This document shows, piece by piece, positions 16,495-22,140 of a stretch of 37,503 bases of DNA. The position numbers and the translations under genes are program-made. Origin of the DNA: Rhodospirillales bacterium (GTDB taxonomy: Bacteria > Pseudomonadota > Alphaproteobacteria > Acetobacterales > Acetobacteraceae); NCBI GenBank assembly GCA_028866445.1, contig JAGWIE010000001.1, positions 1 to 37,503 of the forward strand. The letters are read 5' to 3'. Numbering within the stretch: position 1 is the stretch's first letter; the number at the start of each line of letters is the position of its first letter. The notes under the pieces were generated by a model that did no database searches, was not told the origin of the DNA, and saw only the letters and a list, made by a program, of their open reading frames with translations.

Positions 16495-16574
16495 TCGCGC
16501 GATATACGCCGAGCCAGTGGGAATTGGTAGGGGCGCGTTGCCAAGCCGTCTTGCCAAGTGAGGACGGGGTTGCG

Positions 16575-18053
16575 ATGCAGGCGCGCATGAACGCCACGCT
16601 TTTGGTTGTGCTGATCGCTCTTGGGTTTCGCTTGCTGCTGGCGGGCGGGTCTGGCCTTGGCATCGACGAAAGCTACATGGTAGCGGCCACGGGGCATTTC
16701 GCGGCCTCATATTTTGACCACCCTCTCGCCTCCTGGTGGCTGGAACTGTCCTCGCGGCATCTGTTCGGATCGGCGGCGCCCATTGTCGTGAGGCTGCCCT
16801 TTGTGGCTCTCTCGGGCATTTCCTCCTGGCTAATTTATCTCATCACCAGACGGTTATTTGGGGAGAAGGCGGGGTTTTGGGCGGTGGTGGCGTTTTCCAT
16901 CGCGCCGGTATTTTCCCTGGCGTTTGGAAGTTGGGTACTGCCCGACGGGCCGTTGAACACGGCATTGCTGGCTTTTTTATATGCGTTGATCCGCGCTCTT
17001 GGCCTGCCGGAGCAAAAACCTGCCCCGAATTGGTGGTTGGTGGCGGGGTTGTTTGCGGGGCTGGCCATGCTTTCCAAATACAGCGCCGCTTTGGTTCTCG
17101 TGGGGGCGGCCCTTGGTGTGTTGTTGGACCCGGCCGGGCGACGCACGCTGCTGTGCCCCTGGCCTTGGGCCGGCGTGTTGCTGGCGCTGGCGCTGTTTTC
17201 ACCTGTGATTCTCTGGAATGCCCATCACCATTGGGCAAGTTTTAATTACCAGGGCGGGCGTGCCACTGGCCTGCGGCTGCGGCCCTTAATGCCGCTTTCC
17301 GTTTGGGGCGGTGAGGCGCTTTATGTGCTGCCCTGGCTATGGTTGCCAATGGTGTGGCTGCTGGTCCGCGGCTTTGTAGCGGGGCCTGCCAAACGAGCCT
17401 CCTGGCTGCTGGCCTGGGCCGCCATTATTCCCATTATGCTCTTTGCTGTTGTGGGGCTGTGGTCGCGCACGCATATCCTGTTCCACTGGGCGGCACCGGG
17501 ATATCTGATGCTGTTTCCGCTGCTGGGGGATTGGACAACCCGTCGCTCACAGAGAGTGATCGGAAGTGTTGTGGCTATTTCCGGTGGCCTGCTGAGTTTT
17601 GCCGCTGTGCTTATCGTAGCCCTGGTTCAGTTTGGCCTGCCGCCTATGCTGGCTAATTCCTTCCAGCCCGGCAAATCCCCCATGTTGCAGGCGATCGACT
17701 GGAGAAGCGTCGGCGAGACGCTGCCGCCGGACATAGACGCCGTGGCCGCGCAACGTTGGTTCGATGCGGGCAAGATCGGCTATGGCCTCCTGCGAGACGG
17801 CATTGATGTACCCGTGACGGTGTTCGGGCGCGAACCGCACCAGTTCGCCTTCACCACCCCGCCGGAAAGCCTACTGGGCAAAAATATCCTGATTATCGCC
17901 ATGCCCGGCAGCACCACCGCAACCTGGAGCCGCTTCGCGCCGGATTTCGCCAGCTTCAAACCTGGCCCGGTTTTGCCGGTACTGGACCACGGCCACATTT
18001 TGTTGTTGATACCGACCTTCATTGGCACGGATTTACTGCGTGTTCCTGGTTAG
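16575..18053 (+). CDS. GT39/ArnT-like membrane glycosyltransferase
   Basis: A 492-residue polytopic membrane protein of the GT-C fold (dolichyl-phosphate-mannose mannosyltransferase / ArnT superfamily), which moves sugars from polyprenyl-phosphate carriers on the periplasmic face. The first periplasmic loop has the catalytic-type acidic pair LGIDESYMVA (D31, E32) and FDHPLASWW (D48). A second characteristic piece is FGSWVLPDGPLNTAL. About 10-12 membrane segments are followed by a soluble C-terminal region (about 350-492). The start is taken as ATG 16575, with ATG 16587 as alternative; upstream frame overlaps prfB and is not coding. It is divergent from prfB with 80 bases between and converges on the LysR gene with overlapping stops (18050-18053). 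Sugar and acceptor unknown. Confidence 0.8.
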   Translation: MQARMNATLLVVLIALGFRLLLAGGSGLGIDESYMVAATGHFAASYFDHPLASWWLELSSRHLFGSAAPIVVRLPFVALSGISSWLIYLITRRLFGEKAGFWAVVAFSIAPVFSLAFGSWVLPDGPLNTALLAFLYALIRALGLPEQKPAPNWWLVAGLFAGLAMLSKYSAALVLVGAALGVLLDPAGRRTLLCPWPWAGVLLALALFSPVILWNAHHHWASFNYQGGRATGLRLRPLMPLSVWGGEALYVLPWLWLPMVWLLVRGFVAGPAKRASWLLAWAAIIPIMLFAVVGLWSRTHILFHWAAPGYLMLFPLLGDWTTRRSQRVIGSVVAISGGLLSFAAVLIVALVQFGLPPMLANSFQPGKSPMLQAIDWRSVGETLPPDIDAVAAQRWFDAGKIGYGLLRDGIDVPVTVFGREPHQFAFTTPPESLLGKNILIIAMPGSTTATWSRFAPDFASFKPGPVLPVLDHGHILLLIPTFIGTDLLRVPG

Positions 18054-18919
18054 CCGAAGGATTGCGCCCGGCAGAGCCGCATGAAACCGGCGGCGGCCTG
18101 GTTCATGGGGCGTCCCGCCACGGCGGTGAGCAGAATCTGCCGCTCCAGCACGGGCTCCACAAAGGCCCGCGCGGCCAAAGGTGGGGCAATGCTTGCCCGG
18201 CTGGAAACCAGCGCCAGCCCCAGCCCGGCACGTACAAGCTCCTGCATCTGTGCTGCACTCGCTCGCATCCGCTGTGTTCGCAACGGCGTTTCCGCCATCT
18301 GCGCCAGACGTTCCCCAAAGCTGCCACACGCATCGCCCAGCAGTAGAATCTGCCCTTCCAAATCCGCCAACGTACATTGATTATGCCGGGCGAGGGGGTG
18401 GGTTTCCGGGCAGACCAGAATGGCAATGTCAGTGAATATTGGCCAGCGGTTCAGCCGCTCGGGCAAAGCGGCTTCATCGGGCAGTAACGCGCAATCCAGT
18501 CCGTCTGCAAGCATGTTGTCCACCAATGTACCAGATGGTGCTTCGGTGAAATGAATTTCCGTGCCGGGCAGCACGCGCAAAATTTCTGCCACTGCGCCGG
18601 TGATGGGGGTTGCGGGAATGCCGGGGCCAAGCCCTATCCGCAGGGAGCGTGGCGCATTTTTCTGCCGGGCTGCGGCCAAGGCGTGCGCGGCCTCGGCAGC
18701 TTCCACCATGGTTTCAAAATGCGGCTGCATCTCCCGCCCTAATTCGGTCAGGCGGGTAAGGTTGCGCTCACGAAAGATCAAGGCACCGCCAAGCTCTTCC
18801 TCAAGCCGCTGGATGGCGCGGGAGAAAGCGGGCTGGGTGACATTGCACTCATCCGCTGCGCGCGAAAAATTCAACGCGCGGCAAAGTGCTAGAAAATATC
18901 GGACCTGCGTTAGTTCCAT
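18050..18919 (-). CDS. LysR-family transcriptional regulator
   Basis: A 289-residue LTTR. The N-terminal winged helix-turn-helix (about residues 1-60) reads MELTQVRYFLALCRALNFSRAADECNVTQPAFSRAIQRLEEELGG with the usual QPAFSRAIQRLE recognition helix. The effector domain (about 90-289) has two lobes typical of the family, but the ligand cannot be read from sequence. Its ATG overlaps the TGA of the upstream peroxiredoxin by one base (TGATG), so the two are co-translated and the regulator is likely to sense the same stress, with OxyR-like control as one possibility. I see no conserved OxyR cysteine pair: cysteines here (e.g. in LGDACGSFGE) are not in the OxyR spacing. Confidence 0.85.
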   Translation of the reverse strand: MELTQVRYFLALCRALNFSRAADECNVTQPAFSRAIQRLEEELGGALIFRERNLTRLTELGREMQPHFETMVEAAEAAHALAAARQKNAPRSLRIGLGPGIPATPITGAVAEILRVLPGTEIHFTEAPSGTLVDNMLADGLDCALLPDEAALPERLNRWPIFTDIAILVCPETHPLARHNQCTLADLEGQILLLGDACGSFGERLAQMAETPLRTQRMRASAAQMQELVRAGLGLALVSSRASIAPPLAARAFVEPVLERQILLTAVAGRPMNQAAAGFMRLCRAQSFG

Positions 18920-19563
18920 CAGCGCAAGCCTTCCAGCGCGTTGATGATCTCGTCAGGTTCCGGCCATTTGGTGAAATCGACATCCACAAAACGCCGGGCG
19001 ATGGTGCCATCGGGCCGGATGATAAAGATGGCGGATACTGGCAGGCACCAAGCGGCGTTGCCCTGGCGCAGGCTCATATCCAACTTGGCCGCAAGCAAAC
19101 CAGCCCGGTAGAGTGGTGGAATTTTATACACCACCCCGGCTTGCAGCCCGACGCCGAAATCAACATCGCATAGCACTTCGAACCGATTTCCATGCCGGGC
19201 CTGCAAGGCAGCAGGCAGGGCGCCGGTCTCGGGCGTCAAGGCCAGCAGCGTAGCTCCCTTGGCCTCGATACGTGGCATATTGCCCGCCAGTGCTTCCAGC
19301 ATCAGCTTACAGAACGGGCACCAGGTTCCGCGGAAGAAGCCCAGCACCACGGGGCCATGGGCTAGCCGCTCATCAAGCGTTACCAGCCGCCCGGAAGCGT
19401 TGGGCAGCATGAAGTCCGGGAAGGCTTTGCCCTCGGCCAGAATGCCTTCGTAAAAGCCATCATGCTCCAGGGTATGGATAATTTGCAGATACGCCTCCTC
19501 CCAACTGGCGGTCTCGCGCCGCCTGGTTCGCAATTCCGCAAGTTTTTCCGTCAGCTGGCTAAT
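18919..19563 (-). CDS. AhpC/TSA-family peroxiredoxin-like protein, apparent ATT start
   Basis: A 214-residue thioredoxin-fold protein. The active site is GFFRGTWCPFCKLML, with C82 and C85 in a CPFC arrangement, in the AhpC/TSA-like group that reduces peroxides with a peroxidatic Cys near the helix start. The fold's cis-Pro is probably LPVSAIFII. No signal peptide is seen, so it should be cytoplasmic. The first ordinary start is TTG 19533, but family members begin ten residues earlier with an S-L-T-x-K-L-x-E-L helix; that peptide is present here (SQLTEKLAEL) directly after an ATT at 19563, five bases downstream of AAGGAGG. No in-frame ATG, GTG or TTG fits the N-terminus. It is upstream of and coupled to the LysR gene. 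Confidence 0.8.
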   Translation of the reverse strand: MSQLTEKLAELRTRRRETASWEEAYLQIIHTLEHDGFYEGILAEGKAFPDFMLPNASGRLVTLDERLAHGPVVLGFFRGTWCPFCKLMLEALAGNMPRIEAKGATLLALTPETGALPAALQARHGNRFEVLCDVDFGVGLQAGVVYKIPPLYRAGLLAAKLDMSLRQGNAAWCLPVSAIFIIRPDGTIARRFVDVDFTKWPEPDEIINALEGLR

Positions 19564-19568
19564 TTTAT

Positions 19569-19575
19569 CCTCCTT
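19569..19575 (-). promoter_or_regulatory. ribosome binding site supporting an ATT start
   Basis: On the minus strand AAGGAGG is followed after ATAAA by ATT (19563-19561). The next candidates, CTG 19554 and TTG 19533, are 14 and 35 bases from the site, too far for efficient use. Confidence 0.55.
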
Positions 19576-19633
19576 AAGGCGGGCAGGGGCACCGCGTGAT
19601 GTAAGCTTAGGCAGCGCGGCGCCCCCCTGGCAA

Positions 19634-19957
19634 TTACTGCGCGGTGCCGGAATGGCCCATGGAGTCCGGGCTCATGGACGAGCCGTTGCCCATAGCGCTG
19701 CCGTTGCCCATAGCGCTGCCGTTGCTCATGTTGCTGTGGCTCGTGGTGGAGCCGTTGCCCATGGAATTTGGGCTCATGGAATTTGAGCCCATGGCGGAAC
19801 CGTTGCTCATGGAATTGCCGTTGCTCATGGAATTTGAACTCATGGACGAGCCATTGCCCATGCTGCCGGCGCCCATGCTGTTGTTTGTTTGCGCGAAGGC
19901 GGCGCTGGCGCTGGCCAGGGAAAGAACGCAGGCGGTAATGGTAAGAATACGGGACAT
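19634..19957 (-). CDS. methionine-rich exported repeat peptide (MrpX-like)
   Basis: A 107-residue protein with a Sec signal (MSRILTITACVLSLASASAAFA, cut before Gln23). The 85-residue mature part is made almost wholly of Ser, Asn, Gly and 13 Met, with Met recurring every 5 or 6 residues in units such as SMSNG, SAMGNG and NSMSP; it has no Cys and essentially no charge. An 18-bp unit is perfectly repeated in tandem (19682-19717). Such peptides can act as sacrificial periplasmic methionine pools against hypochlorite or as soft-metal (Cu, Ag) binders. ACAGGAAAC lies before ATG 19957. It is divergent from a cytochrome b / molybdoenzyme operon and next to a peroxiredoxin, which supports a redox role (inference). 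Confidence 0.8.
   Translation of the reverse strand: MSRILTITACVLSLASASAAFAQTNNSMGAGSMGNGSSMSSNSMSNGNSMSNGSAMGSNSMSPNSMGNGSTTSHSNMSNGSAMGNGSAMGNGSSMSPDSMGHSGTAQ
19682..19717 (-). repeat. 18-bp perfect tandem repeat in the Met-rich gene
   Basis: Two exact copies of an 18-bp unit (19682-19699 and 19700-19717), each encoding a six-residue unit (MGNGSA). A third, diverged copy follows. It shows that the Met-rich segment grew by in-frame duplication. Confidence 0.85.
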
Positions 19958-19980
19958 GTGATGGTTTCCTGTGTTGAAAG

Positions 19981-20032
19981 CCGGGTGGTTCCGGACAACC
20001 CGGATATGGCGCAGACTGGCGGTGGGCCGCCA
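19981..20032 (-). promoter_or_regulatory. two stem-loops upstream of the Met-rich peptide gene
   Basis: CCGGGT (19981-19986) pairs with ACCCGG (19998-20003), and TGGCGG (20017-20022) with CCGCCA (20027-20032) around TGGG. Both lie 24-75 bases upstream of the Met-rich ATG in the 178-base divergent gap, so they could be leader hairpins or operators. No clear promoter hexamers were recognised. Confidence 0.4.
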
Positions 20033-20135
20033 ATGCCGATTGGGTATTGAATTGATGCCTTGCGATTAACACACCCTAGGCGGCAGGTTGCGTGTATGTT
20101 CACGATGGCTTTCGCCATAGACGGGAGTGCAGCTT

Positions 20136-20729
20136 ATGAGCAGGCGTGTAATCCACCCATGGCCCTTGCGGTTGACGCATTGGCTCAATGTCATCGCCAT
20201 GGTGGTGATGATTGGCAGCGGCTGGCAGATTTATAATGCGTCGCCGCTATTTGGTTTCACCTTTCCCACCACCATCACCATCGGCCAATGGCTAGGAGCG
20301 GCGATAGCCTGGCATTTGGCGGCCATGTGGCTGCTGGTTTTCAACGGGCTGGTTTATCTCATCTGGGGCTTCGCCAGCGGCCATTACAAGAAGCTCTTTC
20401 CCATCCGCCCGCGCGAGGTGTGGAGCGATTTCACTGGTGCGCTGCGTTTACACCTGAAACATGAGAAAGGCGTCTATAACGCTGTGCAGAAACTGCTTTA
20501 TGTCGGGGTGTTGCTGGCGGGAATTCTTGCTGTCCTTTCCGGTCTTTCCATCTGGAAGCCTGTACAGCTCTGGTTTCTATGCGATCTGTTCGGTGGCTAT
20601 TTTACCGCCCGTTATGTGCATTTTTTCGCAATGATGGGGATATGCCTTTTCATACTCGTGCATTTATTGTTGGTGGCGCTGGTGCCCAAAGTGCTGCCGC
20701 CGATGATTACCGGAGGACGCCTGCCATGA
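20136..20729 (+). CDS. cytochrome b561-like membrane subunit (MsrQ/YedZ-like role)
   Basis: A 197-residue integral membrane protein with four or five helices. Histidines suitable as haem b ligands occur near the N-terminus (IHPWPLRLTHWLNV: H7, H15), in the second helix (AIAWHLAAMW) and in the last two (ARYVHFFAMMG, FILVHLLLV). This is the Ni/Fe-hydrogenase type cytochrome b / b561 fold that passes quinol electrons across the membrane. The stop overlaps the start of a molybdopterin oxidoreductase (ATGA), so it is most likely that enzyme's electron donor, as MsrQ is for MsrP. The start is ATG 20136, with GGGAG eight bases upstream. Confidence 0.85.
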   Translation: MSRRVIHPWPLRLTHWLNVIAMVVMIGSGWQIYNASPLFGFTFPTTITIGQWLGAAIAWHLAAMWLLVFNGLVYLIWGFASGHYKKLFPIRPREVWSDFTGALRLHLKHEKGVYNAVQKLLYVGVLLAGILAVLSGLSIWKPVQLWFLCDLFGGYFTARYVHFFAMMGICLFILVHLLLVALVPKVLPPMITGGRLP

Positions 20730-21436
20730 TCAAGCGCCGTTCGCTTCTGCTTCGCGCCATGGCGCTGGGGGCAGCAACCCCGCTTGGCGGCTGCGATTAC
20801 GAGGACCCTGCTCATCCAGACCTCGCAGACAAATTTTTACACGCCATGGCTGCCTGGAACGACCGCGTGCAGGCGGCGCTGTTCGACCCGCACACCCTGG
20901 CACCCACCTTCCGGCCGGATCAAATCACCAACCCGCCACGCTTCAATGCTTTTTACGGCATCGACCAAGTGCCGGTGGTGGATGAAACAACCTACAAGCT
21001 TGAACTCGGCGGGCAGATTCAAAACAAATCCTCCTGGAGCCTGCAACAACTCCGCGCCTTGCCCCAGGAAAGTCAGATCACTCGCTTTGTGTGCGTGGAA
21101 GGCTGGCGCGTGATCGGACAATGGTCCGGCGTGAGGCTGAGTGACTTCCTGCGCCGCGTGGGGGCGGATACGACCTGCAAATATCTCAGCTTCAAATGTG
21201 CGGATGGCTATTACAGCTCCATTGACATGGCATCCGCCCTGCACCCGCAGACCATTCTGGCGCTGGACTTCCTGGGCCAGCCCCTCACGCCGCCCTTTGG
21301 TGCGCCGGTGCGGCTGCGTATCCCCACCAAGCTGGGATTCAAAAACCCAAAATCCATCATGCAGCTTGCCGTCACCAACATCTATCCCGGCGGATATTGG
21401 GAGGACCAGGGCTATAACTGGTTCAGCGGATCATGA
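20726..21436 (+). CDS. Tat-exported molybdopterin oxidoreductase (sulfite oxidase/MsrP superfamily)
   Basis: A 236-residue protein with a twin-arginine signal (MIKRRSLLLRAMALG) that ends in a lipobox (LGGC, Cys25), so it may be a Tat lipoprotein facing the periplasm. The body is the sulfite-oxidase-type Mo domain: the Mo-ligand cysteine C123 is in ITRFVCVEGWRVIGQWSG, followed by GVRLSDFLRRVG and the C-terminal RLRIPTKLGFKNPKSIMQL. It lacks the dimerisation domain of plant sulfite oxidase and is shorter than E. coli MsrP. MsrP (YedY) repairs periplasmic methionine sulfoxide; the coupled cytochrome b and the adjacent Met-rich peptide fit that activity, but other substrates are possible. Confidence 0.85.
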   Translation: MIKRRSLLLRAMALGAATPLGGCDYEDPAHPDLADKFLHAMAAWNDRVQAALFDPHTLAPTFRPDQITNPPRFNAFYGIDQVPVVDETTYKLELGGQIQNKSSWSLQQLRALPQESQITRFVCVEGWRVIGQWSGVRLSDFLRRVGADTTCKYLSFKCADGYYSSIDMASALHPQTILALDFLGQPLTPPFGAPVRLRIPTKLGFKNPKSIMQLAVTNIYPGGYWEDQGYNWFSGS

Positions 21437-22110
21437 AACACGCCATTGCTATAACGGCATCTCTGTTATTGGCGGCACCGCCTGCTCTGGCGCGGCCAGT
21501 TTTGGTGGAGATGTTCACCTCGCAATCATGCTCATCCTGTCCGCCAGCCAACGCGCTGCTGCAAAGATTGAAGGCACAGGATCATGACATTCTGCCGCTG
21601 AGTTTCGATGTGACGTATTGGAATGATCTCGGTTGGAAAGATACGGACTCGCTCTCCGCGGCGACAAAGCGGCAATATTGGTACGCCAGCCTGCGGAACA
21701 GTACAGAGGTCTACACCCCGGAAGCGGTGGTGGATGGGAAGGCACAATTTGTCGGCAGTAATGAAAGTGAGATGCGTGCCGCCATAGCCGCGGCCAAGGC
21801 GGCGCCTGCCGGTGATGTGCCCATCGGCATTGCCCGGAACGCGGATAGACTGGCTCTTAGCGTTGGCACCGGAAAAGGTGCTGGTAGCGTGCTGCTGCTT
21901 GGGTATGACAATATCCGCCGCACCGGTGTGAAAGCAGGTGAGAATGGTGGCGCGACCATTACAGAAGTGAATGTGGTGCGGGCGATGGTGCCGCTGGGAA
22001 GCTGGCACGGTGCCGCTCTAACGTTTCAGGTGCACCGCCCGGCTGGCCAACATGTCGCGGTGATTTTGCAAGCCATGAGCGGCGAGATACTGGGCCTTGG
22101 TATCCCGTAG
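21433..22110 (+). CDS. DUF1223 exported thioredoxin-like protein
   Basis: A 225-residue protein with a Sec signal (MKHAIAITASLLLAAPPALA). The mature protein begins RPVLVEMFTSQSCSSCPPANALL, with a CxxC pair (C33, C36) at the start of the first helix as in thioredoxin folds. The DUF1223 hallmark pieces follow: SFDVTYWNDLGWKD, YTPEAVVDG and VGSNE. The exact activity of the family is not known; a periplasmic disulfide or metal-related role is likely from the motif. It overlaps the molybdoenzyme gene by four bases, making it the third member of that operon, and it converges on mrcA. Confidence 0.88.
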   Translation: MKHAIAITASLLLAAPPALARPVLVEMFTSQSCSSCPPANALLQRLKAQDHDILPLSFDVTYWNDLGWKDTDSLSAATKRQYWYASLRNSTEVYTPEAVVDGKAQFVGSNESEMRAAIAAAKAAPAGDVPIGIARNADRLALSVGTGKGAGSVLLLGYDNIRRTGVKAGENGGATITEVNVVRAMVPLGSWHGAALTFQVHRPAGQHVAVILQAMSGEILGLGIP

Positions 22111-22114
22111 GTGC

Positions 22115-22140
22115 CTGGGCGGCTAGTAAAGTCCGCCCAG
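22115..22140. terminator. possible bidirectional terminator between the DUF1223 gene and mrcA
   Basis: CTGGGCGG (22115-22122) and CCGCCCAG (22133-22140) form a perfect 8-bp stem with a 10-base loop. The loop contains the mrcA stop codon and the stem encodes its last residues. There is no T tract, so it may depend on Rho or only stabilise the 3' ends. Confidence 0.45.

Noticed and set aside
19682..19717. Short tandem repeat as a CRISPR or mobile-element signature
   Set aside because: The copies are directly adjacent, lie inside a coding frame and encode repeated Met-containing units; there are no spacers or transposase.
19644..19961. A 105-codon plus-strand frame (MPEWPMESGL...) opposite the Met-rich gene
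   Set aside because: It covers almost the same span only because the repetitive Ser/Asn/Gly/Met codons read openly in reverse. It has no signal peptide or ribosome site, whereas the minus-strand product has both.
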